From Ophiothrix spiculata (taxonomy: Eukaryota; Echinodermata; Ophiuroidea; Amphilepidida; Ophiotrichidae): a stretch of 20,234 nt of DNA. How positions within the stretch are numbered: position 1 is the first letter of the stretch; every line of letters begins with the position of its first letter. Of the stretch, positions 1 to 8,830 are shown one piece after another. Made by a program: the position numbers and the translations under genes. Under the pieces are notes generated by a model that did not search any database, was not told the DNA's origin, and was given only the letters and a program-made list of their open reading frames with translations. The stretch is from assembly GCA_000969725.1 (NCBI GenBank), contig JXSR01S047298.1. One strand, given 5' to 3'.

Positions 1-130
1 TTTGCCTGTCATCTCGTCTCATAATGGATGGGCGTACATTATATTGAGTAATGGGTGCCCACGCAGGGGGTGCCCATTACGAAAAAATAATGTACACCCA
101 TCCATTATGAGACGATAGACGACAGGCAAA
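1..130. repeat. Fold-back inverted repeat (about 44-bp arms)
   Basis: The left arm 1-42 and the right arm 87-130 are inverted copies, sharing TTTGCCTGTC at the outer ends and CGTCTCATAATGGATGGG further in, with a 2-base length difference. Inside the loop there is a second, 8-bp stem: GTAATGGG (48-55) against CCCATTAC (73-80). Such a structure fits a miniature inverted-repeat or fold-back transposable element. The left end coincides with the window edge, so target duplications cannot be assessed. Confidence 0.8.
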
Positions 131-347
131 ATAATAAATCGCCATCTTTTATTCTCATTCTTAGTCACAAATTTGAGTCATTTATAAACCAAAAAAGATG
201 TAAAATATTGCCAAAAACTATAAATATTATCATTGGAAAAACGTACACCCCTCTGCAAACATGAAATATTCCAAACCAAGTAAAGCTGTAAGCGCCGGAT
301 GTGTGCGTATACCTGCATCGCGGCGGGATTTTGAACGTGCGGCTCCA

Positions 348-375
348 CTGTCATCTATCGTCTCATAATGGATGG
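348..375 (+). repeat. Third copy of the fold-back arm
   Basis: CTGTCATCTATCGTCTCATA and the following ATGGATGG match the arm of the 1-130 fold-back in direct orientation with its left arm. A weaker relative of the opposite arm (ACGTACACCCCTC) lies at about 242-254. The intervening 265-347 is unusually CpG-rich for this region, so 131-375 may be the body or remnant of a related element. Confidence 0.6.
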
Positions 376-1047
376 CCAAAATTCCTTATTAGGAAGTAAA
401 ATCGCACTCAGTGACTAAGAATTGTGATTGGCTATTTTTAGGTACAGATGTTTTTAACAATCAATAAAAATTAACGTCACTCCACAGTATGGTTTCAAAT
501 GCTATAAATGAAAATAAGGTCAATGTCAATATACAGATTTAGCTGAAGCACAATTTGTAACATTTTCCTCTTTTTTTTTCTACACATGACTCTATTGAAT
601 ACTCATTTTAATTCATCATATACTGTTGCAAAAATCATACAGATTTGATTTCTTTAGTGTATGTTTTCAGGTTACGAGTCTGGTCAGTCTAAATTGATCA
701 AGCTAATATGCACAGTATATACATATATAGTCATGACACAATTACATCTTCTAACTACCACTTTCTAAAATAATAAAAACATCAAATAATTAAACATTTA
801 TAACATAGAAAATAATAAATCATTGATTGTATATTGTGCTGTAAATAAAATTAATAATAATCATCCCACCCAGAATATAAAATAGATTACACCACTATTA
901 ACAGTAATGCAACCACCCATATATACATTAATATTCATAATATATACTCATGCACTGCACTGATTGGTTGGCCAAAGTTTTGGAAGATTCCATTATATCC
1001 CAATAGGGATGTTTTACCAGTACCTGTGATGTTGAAGACCAACTTAC

Positions 1048-1287
1048 CACTGCCGGTACTACACTGGCTTGATTAGCTTGGTGCTGTGCTGCCTTAATTT
1101 TAGCCTGAAGGTGAGGGGGCGGGTGAAAATATTTGCATTTTTCTCGTGTGCAACGGCCCTTGATATAGTCCATACACACTGTGACCGTATTATCTGTATT
1201 ATCAATGGTAGTCTGTTCATTAGGGTGAGCAAATTTACATTCTTGTTCTCCTCGTGAGCAATTCCCACGCTGGAATTCCCGGCAAAC
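1048..1287 (-). CDS. mbnl: Muscleblind-like protein, internal exon encoding CCCH zinc fingers 3 and 4 (second tandem pair)
   Basis: This 80-codon exon encodes the second zinc-finger pair of a muscleblind-like protein, a family that binds YGCY-type sites in pre-mRNA and controls alternative splicing and RNA localisation. The first finger is C2-x7-C10-x6-C17-x3-H21 and the second C38-x7-C46-x4-C51-x3-H55 (exon residue numbers). Family signatures visible are [28 protein letters not shown] and [17 protein letters not shown]. The acceptor has a strong pyrimidine tract ending CCCTCTTAG at 1288; the donor is a consensus GTAAGT at 1047-1042. The exon begins and ends in phase 0. Read past the donor, the frame stays open to about 928, so intron retention would add an unrelated tail. 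Assignment to the MBNL family is very secure from the motifs. Which paralogue it is, and its exact C-terminal continuation, cannot be seen because downstream exons lie beyond position 1. Confidence 0.97.
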
Positions 1288-1479
1288 CTAAGAGGGGATA
1301 GAAAAAGAAGGAAATACGCTATTACCCTAACCCTAAATAATCAACTTGTTTCTAACTAAGCTTGATTTTACTCAACTCTCTTACCCTTCACAAAAAAGGA
1401 GGATGCAAAACTATCAAAAAAGGGGGAAAAGAAAAAAAGTTCACTGATTAAACGGACATTCTATCGGACAGAATGCTTT

Positions 1480-1520
1480 GAACTTGATGGTATCCGAGAG
1501 ATACCAAGATATCAAAGTTC
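1480..1520 (-). other. Potential RNA hairpin upstream of the zinc-finger exon
   Basis: TGGTATC (1488-1494) pairs with GATACCA (1500-1506) across a 5-base loop, and GAACTT (1480-1485) pairs with AAGTTC (1515-1520) outside an asymmetric bulge. In the pre-mRNA this lies about 190 nt upstream of the acceptor. Its function is unknown. Next to it the 12-mer AGTTCTACATTC occurs twice (1516 and 1534). Confidence 0.4.
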
Positions 1521-3030
1521 TACATTCAACCTCAGTTCTACATTCCTCTTCATTTCTCGAGCAAAATGAATGGTACAAAACTAATTCCATATCATAATTT
1601 TGTCCCTAGAAATAACATCATTTCTCTACCATGACATTATTTTCTGGTAGATAGATACATATTAACATAAATATACATACATGCAAGATTTATAGTGCGC
1701 CTTTTCATTTACAAATTCAAGGCGCAATAAGAAATGGTTGCATCCACTTAAGTATAAATGTAAACATTCTGAAATAAACAAAAAAATTCAGTAAAATTCC
1801 AGGAATAACAGTTACAGTACCACCTGCATTCAAAATGCAGTTATGGTTCAAATCAGCTATCATTCCCGACCAATTTAAATTCGGATAACAATATCGCACT
1901 TTATGCAATTCTCCGAATGCTTTTCAATCCTGTTTCTAATCAACTGTTATTTTAACAATTACAAATCAAATTGCGAGATGCGTAATCCACTTATCTGTAA
2001 TCATCACATGACTGACTAGATCCAATCCAATAACAGATGACACGGATGGCTTGAATCAACTGACAGCCGACTACATGTTTTTCCAATGACACACAGCAAT
2101 ATTAAATTTTTTACTGCACATATGCTTTGTGGCATTGACAAACTAGCATCTATGAGTTAATACGGGGGGAACCGCTCATATATGGTATTGGTACCATGAT
2201 TGCATATCAAAAATGATACAAAACATGGTTATTTCTGAATGCACCAGCGATATGTTAACTTCAAGATAAATGCATTATGCAAGGTTACCATACATGCAGT
2301 ATCTTTTGTGTTGTGGTCATTTCGGTCAAGGTTCAGACTCAAAAGCTTGAGAGGTACAATCTGATTGCAAAGAAAACTTTGCCTGTAAACTGTTCACAAT
2401 ATGCACACCATGTATAACCTAATTTTGGTGTCATACTAGCAAGCTATTGATTACTGGTTCATGCATCTGCTAAAAAGTGTTATATGTCGTATTTGTGTTG
2501 TGATTATTATAATTGATCAATGATGATTTCATCCACTTTAGAAAGGTCGAGTTTTATAACAATCATTGGAACACATGAATGTACTGTTAGAGTTTTCTAA
2601 TACTGTATTTCATTATTAGTACATTTTCTCTTAAAAAGGGGCCCTTTTAATCAATCTAGTTCTACATGCTTGTATATAGTAGCATCCCCTGTGCTTCCAT
2701 CAACACACTCAACTTGACAGGTGTAACAACGTGCAATTTATTATTGAAATTGTGTAACTTAAGAAAAATGGTCCTCACTTATATTGAAGAGGATGATTAT
2801 GATGATCTGAAACAACAGAATAATCAGCTAGGAGAATATTAACTTAGAATTAAATGAGTTCAGACCGCTTGTCTAAATATTTTCTCTTCCAAGATTTTGG
2901 TACAAAAATATCGCTCATTTTTCTCATAACCAATTTAATATTTATGATCCGTTTTGGTAATATTAGTTAAATGTGTCTTGTTATTATAAATATTAAATAT
3001 TTTACACAGCAATCAAAATGGTTGGTCTGA

Positions 3031-3235
3031 TTCAATTATAGATTAATAACTGCGTATTACTTGACGCGAATGAAATTGTACAAAAATGATGCACCGCCTG
3101 CTGAAGTTGGAGTTTTCCACGCTCACTAGGCAAAGCCATGTGAGTTGGACAACGACGACTTCAGCTTGTGGTGCACTATTGTTGTACAATTTCACCAACG
3201 ACAAAATAAAAAGCTGTTATTAATCTAATTCATAC
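3031..3235. repeat. Long imperfect palindrome (MITE-like, about 95-bp arms)
   Basis: The outer AGATTAATAAC (3040-3050) matches the inverted GTTATTAATCT near 3215-3225, then GAAATTGTACAA matches TTGTACAATTTC. Pairing continues through GATGCACC/GGTGCAC, CTGAAGT/ACTTCAG and finally CTCAC/GTGAG around a loop of roughly 13 bases at 3127-3139. The arms differ by scattered substitutions and small indels, as expected of an ageing element. Exact termini and target duplication are uncertain. Confidence 0.75.
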
Positions 3236-3999
3236 ACAACAATGATCAGAATGTAATTGTGAAGAAATCAAATAAACATAACGACATTATGATTTGTTCC
3301 ACAAAACATAGCAAATACAACCATCCACCATCTCTCCTCCATCCTCCATCACCAGCTTTACCTTTTCTTTAAAATGAAACTTGAAACATACGCATGAGCA
3401 TGTTACACGTACATGGAAATGCACAACACACTACGTGATACACAGAATGCGTCTGAACAAAATTTATGAATGACAAAAAGTTAGCAACTGTTCAATTGTT
3501 AATGATGTTAATGATATCTATGCATATTTAACATGGAGTGTATGAATTTAAAATTAAAACATTAACATTTTTTTAGTGGTGATGTTTTGAAAAAATTGGA
3601 GCATGTACCTGTAATGCACTATTCAGGTGCGTGTGATGTTGCAGCACTATGGGTTGCTCATTGGAAACTGTGTTGTATAATTCCGGATGTCCTGCGCTTT
3701 TGATATATTGTGGATGCACCCATGCTGTGCAAGGATATGCCTGTTTTGTCCAAAATATTAGGAATTATTGAAATGATAGTTATGTGTACCTTTTCTAAAT
3801 ATTGCCAATTACCATTAATCTATACTGCAGAGTTATGGGGGCTACCATTAACCAATTAGATTGATTGGAATGGGAGTTGTTAATCAATAAAAACTTTATC
3901 CAAAACATTCATTAGCTATTTTACATGTAGTGTAGAAAAGTACTTCTACTTTTACTTCTACGTTGATAATCAGCAGGATCCATATTTTTGGATGTAAAT

Positions 4000-4115
4000 G
4001 CCGATACTCTGGTCCTAGAGTTGATGATGTATTTTGACATACGGTCACGGTGCCGGGGAAGGTTCCCCTACTCTTATTTCGAACAGCCGTAGCTTAGCCC
4101 GTGACGTTCTTTTAC
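4000..4115. other. GC-rich island with nested short palindromes
   Basis: In AT-rich surroundings this patch holds GGGGAAGGTTCCCC and an outer GTCACGG/CCCGTGAC inverted pair. It also carries TTCGAAC. It could be a remnant of a repeat or a structured conserved element. I do not recognise a coding exon in it on either strand. Confidence 0.35.
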
Positions 4116-4655
4116 TGGTAGTGGTTCATGTATAAATCTGTCTTTTTAAAGAAATCGTGCAACTGTGCTCTCAGAGTCTGTAACCAAATATTGCAGATTG
4201 TCTTGGATAAATTTAAATAAAACTTTTTTAGCTTTAAATAACATTTAAAATCAATATCTTGTAAACCAAGATATGTTTCAAAAAAATTGATAAAATTTTT
4301 CAAGCTATTTCTGAAGACACATTACATCAAAAATTTACATGTTTTTTGTAGGGTTTTGCTTCTTATATAGTTTAAAGGAAAGAGAAAAGGAAAATAACTT
4401 TCATCTTCAGTACATAGAAATATTTTTAACAGCATGAACTTTTATGAGTTCAGAGAAGTAACTAAAAGCAAAGTTAAAAGAAACTTCTGAAAAACTATGG
4501 TATATTTCCCTTGGACGAGACAGTATTGGTCTGTTGCTGAAACTTATTAAAAGTTTGTATTTTAGATATTTCAATACTTTGTTACACATTCAAAGTTGTG
4601 GAACCAAAATGAAGCACAGACAACCAATACATATTCGTTTCTGCAACACATCTAA

Positions 4656-4892
4656 GGCGTTGGAGCACAATTAGGCCACAAGTTTGTGTGGCCGGCCGCA
4701 ACCTGGCCACAGCCTTTATTTTCCAAGATGGCGACTGTAGGCTTGATCATGCACCTCTAAATAATTTCAAAACATGTAGTGAATATTTTACATTATTCTT
4801 GAGGTGAACAATCAAGCCATTTTGGAAAATCAAGACTGTGGCCAGGTTGTGGCCTGCCGCACAAGGTTGTGGCCTAATTGTTCTCCAACGCC
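4656..4892. mobile_element. PIF/Harbinger-type MITE (237 bp) with TAA target site duplication
   Basis: The termini are inverted: GGCGTTGGAGCACAATTAGG at the left matches the complement of the right end with one mismatch, and similarity continues through GGCCACA, CAACCTGGCCACAG and ATTTTCCAA to about 105 bp per arm. Immediately outside the termini are TAA at 4653-4655 and TAA at 4893-4895. A 3-bp TWA duplication and termini beginning GG are the known marks of PIF/Harbinger elements. There is no transposase, so it would have depended on an autonomous relative. Confidence 0.85.
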
Positions 4893-5394
4893 TAATCATT
4901 TCTGTCTTATCCAAGGGAATGCACAATAGGTTTAAGCCAGACTAAGACAAAATAAGTGTGATTTTATACTATAGAATCTAGTAATTGTTGATCCATCAAT
5001 TATTGCATAGATTGCATCTGGGAATGAAAAAGGTTAACAATTGTTTTATTTCCATTCCCTGAAATCCATCCTAATCAATGGACAAGCAATATAGTCTATT
5101 GTTTTGATTTTTTAAAAATCGTGTCACAGAATTCTTGTGTTATTTAAGAGAACATTTGCTTTGGAAACAATGTGCTCATATTATCACATACAGAGTTGTA
5201 TCGCCAGGTATATCAAACTTGTAGGGTCAGGTATAGAATTTGAACATCGTTCATGATGCTGAGCTGAGGAGGTACTTCAGTTTTGTCTGGGTATGTGTGT
5301 TCACATTCATTTTTCAACTGGCATGTCATATCGGTTTCTCACAGTAAGGGAACAACTGTCTACCAACCATAGACAAGGCCACTGATATCTTGGG

Positions 5395-5540
5395 TGTATT
5401 TCACAAAGGTGATCTAGTACTTTTCATAAGTTTAAAATGATCTTGACTACAAACGATCATAAGTTCCATTGTATGAACCATTACGAAGGTAATCGGAGCT
5501 ATAAACGAGGAAACAAACCATCATAGGAAAAAATGACTGT
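5395..5540. repeat. Possible dispersed-repeat remnant
   Basis: The segment from TTTCACAAAGGTGATCTAG through TAAGTTCCATTGTATGAACC and CGATTACC-like motifs has the mosaic look of a dispersed repeat, with short internal ATGATC/GATCAT inverted motifs. No second copy is present in the window, so this remains a weak call. Confidence 0.2.
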
Positions 5541-5893
5541 GAACAATGCTGATTTTCGCAGATTTTACATAAGATTACGATATTCATTAAGTATCCAAAA
5601 CTGGCTCAGGTACTGTTCAGCAATACACACTCTTCTAACTGAGCACATATGTACAAATCATATATTTATAACTCTTTTTAAAGTACATCCCTTTGAAGTT
5701 TGATATACCTAGCATTACATTTGCTTTGTGTCCATTCTGGGATGCCTGCATTTATGTTCTCTCTGGCATGCCATAGAGATTTTTTGTTGAAGGACAATCT
5801 AGGACTGTCTACTGAGATTTACTGAATAAGATGTTTCCATTTTACATGAAAACATACAGGTCTTTACAGACATGACACAATTAAACAAACTTC

Positions 5894-6115
5894 CTATAGA
5901 CAAATCTGACTTCATGCACTCCCTCACTTAACTTGTGCACCAATGCAAGGGTATTTGTTGACGGAGCCTACATTGGTGCAAAAAATATTTAGGTATGCAC
6001 CAGGCTTGTTGTATCAATGCAAATTGATGTATAATCCAATATAAAATATGTGACATAAGTTCTCAAAGCACTCTCTTGAAATAAAGTTATTTTTTGCTTG
6101 TCAGATTTATCTATG
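5894..6115. repeat. Possible degraded inverted-repeat element
   Basis: CTATAGACAAATCTGAC (5894-5910) is matched on the opposite strand by GTCAGATTTATCTATG (6100-6115). Inside it a second inverted pair, TGCACCAATG and CATTGGTGCA, sits around 5937-5980. Similarity is confined to short ends and no clear target duplication is visible. Confidence 0.35.
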
Positions 6116-6244
6116 AAAAGAATTCAGGGTCTACTGCTCCAGTCTATCAATAAGCAGTCTTTACACTTAACAGCTGGTTCGGAGTTTCTGTTGCATGAAA
6201 AGCCAACATCATAAATTTCATAAATTAAGTGAACTATTCTGACC

Positions 6245-6281
6245 TTGTCGTGCTTGAAAAATTTTTCATCAAGCATGACAA
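6245..6281. other. Short hairpin
   Basis: TTGTCGTGCTTGA (6245-6257) pairs with TCAAGCATGACAA (6269-6281), with a single G-T pair and a short A/T loop. The stem is too short for a typical animal microRNA precursor. No function is assigned. Confidence 0.4.
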
Positions 6282-6530
6282 ACCGATATATTGATTATCT
6301 TGATTGGTGGTCAAAATGACGCGATTGGATTGAATTCAACTTTTCTCGCATCAAACCATCACAATAATATGCAAATGTGTCATTCTACATTGGAGAGCTC
6401 AAAAAATCTATGCCCCTGCCACAGCTACATCCTACAACTGCGACCTCTGGTCTGAAACAACCATAAAGGGCACCAACAGTGGTGTTGGTAAAGACTTGTT
6501 ATCTATAAACATGGAGTAATATGTATCAAC

Positions 6531-7080
6531 CATAGATTTAGAGAGGAGATCCTGGACTCGCCACCATTTTTATTCCTGCATGAGGATCAAATTTGGGTAT
6601 TCAGACTTTTGCTAATGATGCAACATCTTGTCATGATGCGCGAATAATGAAAACAAACACACACACTCTTGTGTTCATGTTGGCACATCATTTGCCTAGA
6701 GTATTATTTGTGCCGTTTGTCTCTATACTTTGATCAATACTAAATAGGTGGGAATAATGAGGCTTTTCTTCATCCGCAAGTAAACATAATCCCAGTTACA
6801 CGCGCTCCGTAGATAATGATGCGCAAGTCACACGTGCAACGCGCGCTGCGTCTCCTGCAGTTGCGCTGTGTCTAGCTACGCACGTGCTTATCTGTATCAA
6901 TTCACGATGTGAAGAGGCCTGCCTATTTGGTGTTGATCAAAGTATAAGCCTAAAACACAATGGAATCTTGGCATCCGGAGTTGATTTGGGCAAGAACCGA
7001 GAGTACCAAAATATTGCCAATTGGAGCTCCATGGCTGATGACGCTATTACACAGTCCGGGATCTCCTCTCTATATCCATG
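6531..7080. mobile_element. Non-autonomous DNA transposon-like element with 28-bp terminal inverted repeats
   Basis: The end at 6531-6558 (core GAGAGGAGATCCTGGACT) and the inverted end at 7053-7080 match at 25 of 28 positions. If the true ends are at GAGAGGAG, the element is 6541-7070 and is flanked by TA on both sides, the target of Tc1/mariner-type elements. The interior has a CpG-rich cluster (about 6800-6895, with two CACGTG sites). No transposase motif is present; the short open frame from 6884 resembles no protein I know. Confidence 0.65.
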
Positions 7081-7108
7081 ATATGACAGACTCTGATGCA
7101 TCATAACT

Positions 7109-7286
7109 CGTCATGTGAATGCAAGAATGTCATCGGTGCAATGGCTGCTCTTAGTCCTAAAGTCAAGAGTCACTGACATATGGAAGACAAATTATTTTGA
7201 CTTTTTTTCCACTCTAGTGATGTGGTGTCGCATGAATAAAACAAATGGCAGCCATTGCAGATACAACTTTCATGCACTCAAATGCT
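7109..7286. mobile_element. MITE family A, copy 1
   Basis: The ends are inverted copies: TGTGAATGCAAGAA near 7115 and CATGCACTCA near 7271, followed inward by GCAATGGCTGC and its complement GGCAGCCATTGCAG. The same terminal sequence forms both ends of the element at 8831-9085, and the two also share a CACTGACAT motif inside. This copy is shorter and more diverged. No clear target duplication was found. Confidence 0.7.
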
Positions 7287-7315
7287 AAATTTAATTATCT
7301 TGACTTTAATACTTC

Positions 7316-7453
7316 AATTTGGCTCATCAATATAAAATTCACACTGCCTGTGGGGTATATTGAAAAAAAAAAATCTTCTATGGGTAGGTATGAATGGCAA
7401 ATATATCAACTAGTTGGTTACTCTCACTTCACCTAAACATTGCACAGAGGGAG
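7316..7453 (-). mobile_element. Stowaway-like element, truncated copy 1
   Basis: Read on the minus strand from 7453, it starts CTCCCTCTGTG next to a TA and later carries a segment (7353 to 7316) matching its neighbour: CCACAG, TGAATTTTA and GATGAGCCAAATT in the same order. It lies head to head with the copy starting at 7502; the two ends form a 14-bp perfect inverted pair, CACAGAGGGAGTAT (7443-7456) against ATACTCCCTCTGTG (7499-7512). The other end is not recognisable. Confidence 0.55.
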
Positions 7454-7501
7454 TATGCTGAATTCTAAGAGTAGAGTTGTCCAGTTCATTTTAAATTTAT
7501 A

Positions 7502-7822
7502 CTCCCTCTGTGGTAGACTCTCCTAAAAAAATCCACAGAAGTCTGAATTTTAAATGGATGAGCCAAATTTTCTCATGAAAACTGAAATTGGCAAACCTGT
7601 ATAACCAAGTAGATTGAGCTATTCCAATTTGAATCCACACACCCTCTATTGGATGACTTACTCTGAACATTATACAAGAGGTTGATGAATTCAAACCCAC
7701 TTTTACAAATGAAAGCTTTGACATTAGAGGTTGTATAAATTCCAGAAAAAAAAACCAAGCATATTCATTTGCAATTTCAGCTTCTCCTTGTATAATATTT
7801 ACAGTTAATCTCTTAGAGGGAG
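7502..7822 (+). mobile_element. Stowaway-like MITE, copy 2, flanked by TA
   Basis: The element opens with CTCCCTCTGTGG after TA (7500-7501) and closes with AGAGGGAG (7815-7822) before TA (7823-7824). TA duplication plus a CTCCCTC terminus is the arrangement of Stowaway/Tc1-mariner MITEs, best known in plants; the match in an animal may be convergence. The terminal inverted repeat is only about 8 bp, so the right boundary is less sure. It ends 29 bp from the linker exon, just inside the intron after its donor site. Confidence 0.55.
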
Positions 7823-7851
7823 TATAGATACTGATAGTAATAGCCCATTAC

Positions 7852-8028
7852 CTCTAGCTTATCATTTTTGTTTTTAGCGGTCGGAATAATAGGCAAAGCG
7901 GTTCCTGCAGTAGGCAGCATCTGTCCCTGTAAGTTCATCTCCTGCATGATGTTATGATTGGTGGTACCTCCTGGTGCCTGCGTTAAGTAGGGGTACCCAG
8001 GTAAACTGTTCGGCACTGGTGAAGGTGT
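7852..8028 (-). CDS. mbnl: Muscleblind-like protein, internal linker exon preceding zinc finger 3
   Basis: This 59-codon exon encodes the low-complexity linker between the two zinc-finger pairs. The peptide starts TPSPVPNSLPGYPYL, passes through a methionine- and glutamine-rich stretch (residues 28-38), and ends KNKNDKLE. It joins in phase 0 to the next exon to give [11 protein letters not shown], the same junction known in MBNL proteins (a basic/acidic LE just before the first cysteine of finger 3). The donor is GAG/GTAATG at 7851 and the acceptor CCGACAG at 8029; the frame has no stop inside. Linkers of this family are poorly conserved, so the identification rests on the 3' junction, frame, splice signals and position upstream of the finger exon. 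The acceptor choice is an inference, because the frame is open further upstream (to about 8208) and another acceptor could lengthen the exon. Reading past the donor reaches a stop within 12 codons. Confidence 0.85.
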
Positions 8029-8239
8029 CTGTCGGTCAGAAAATGGTTGTGTAAAAAATAAGTTACAAAAAACAAAATGATTATGCTGTATACAACCCAG
8101 ATTAATCAGTAAATGCACTTGACATTTTGAGAGAGTACTTAAGTTTAGATGATGTGAAATTAAATATGTATCAAAATTGCAGTGTTTTATAATTAAAATT
8201 TGACTCACAGAATTTAAACCTTTTTAAATTTCTACTAGT

Positions 8240-8287
8240 GCTAATAATAAAGTACCCACTAACCCTTCTTCTGTGGGTACTATTAGC
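8240..8287 (-). other. Strong RNA hairpin upstream of the linker exon
   Basis: AGTACCCAC (8251-8259) and GTGGGTACT (8273-8281) are perfect complements around a 13-base loop. The pairing resumes outside a 4-base bulge with GCTAATA (8240-8246) and TATTAGC (8281-8287). In the pre-mRNA it lies about 210 nt before the linker-exon acceptor. Whether it regulates splicing is unknown. Confidence 0.5.
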
Positions 8288-8830
8288 TATTGTGATTGGT
8301 TGGAATGAAGAAACTTAACCTGTATTGCCAAATAAATACAGCTTCGAAAGAATTGCATTAAATTGTTTGCTTTTCCTACTATAAAATTCTTTAATTGGTT
8401 CAAAATATGGAAGAAAGTCCATTTTGACCAATGAACTCTTAGCTCTTATGGATATATAATTTGCATAAAATCTACACTACTTACATTACCCCTCATGCGA
8501 CACATATAATACACAATAGAGAAAGCTTCATTCCTATTTCTGCAGAGTTAGCATGCATTTTTGTGCAACTTGCAGCATTTTATGTTTCGCATGCATTTGA
8601 CATGTAGAGCCTTAAGCTTAATTGCGAAGACAAGATTGCTTGCTGCAGCTTGTAAGACTGAGTGACATGAAATTTTGTTGTCCGCTTTAATGCAAAAGTC
8701 TTTCAAACATTGGCATAATATTTTTCTACCTGATATATTGATCACTGTTTTGAATAGGAGAAACTACACAATATGCTTTGTAAAATGAATAAGGAACCAG
8801 TTATTTCGTTTAATATTTGACACACTAAAT

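Larger units (their letters stand above)
1..1047 (-). other. Partial muscleblind intron downstream of the zinc-finger exon
   Basis: The sequence below 1048 begins with a consensus GTAAGT donor on the minus strand and shows no further recognisable muscleblind exon: I looked for the alanine-rich and KRPLE-type C-terminal segments and found none. Positions 1-375 hold a fold-back repeat, described separately. Positions 376-927 are AT-rich, with A/T runs, and I see no gene in them. The next exon should lie beyond the window edge. Confidence 0.75.
1288..7851 (-). other. Complete muscleblind intron (6,564 bp, GT-AG, phase 0)
   Basis: The intron runs on the minus strand from the GTAATG donor at 7851 to the TCTTAG acceptor at 1288, joining the linker exon to the zinc-finger exon in frame. 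It carries most of the small inverted-repeat elements in the window. Stretches 1546-3030, 3236-3990 and 4896-5890 are AT-rich with no coding potential that I can support. No alternative cassette exon was recognised, though a very short one could be missed. Confidence 0.85.

Noticed and set aside
1069-1257. Plus-strand open frame across the zinc-finger exon
   Set aside because: It is antisense to a well-supported exon and has no recognisable protein features.
1059-1268. 69-codon minus-strand frame overlapping the zinc-finger exon in another frame
   Set aside because: It is an out-of-frame shadow of the muscleblind exon and lacks family similarity.
1324-1335. CCCTAACCCTAA, resembling a telomeric repeat
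   Set aside because: Only two units are present; this is expected by chance in a long AT-rich intron and is no evidence of an interstitial telomere.
2631-2651. Imperfect palindrome around GGGGCCC
   Set aside because: About 20 bp long with no repeats nearby; compatible with chance.
6245-6281. Hairpin considered as a microRNA precursor
   Set aside because: The stem is only about 13 bp, too short for a typical animal microRNA precursor.
6884-7081. 65-codon plus-strand open frame
   Set aside because: It lies inside the element with 28-bp inverted ends and runs into the right terminal repeat; no domain is recognisable.
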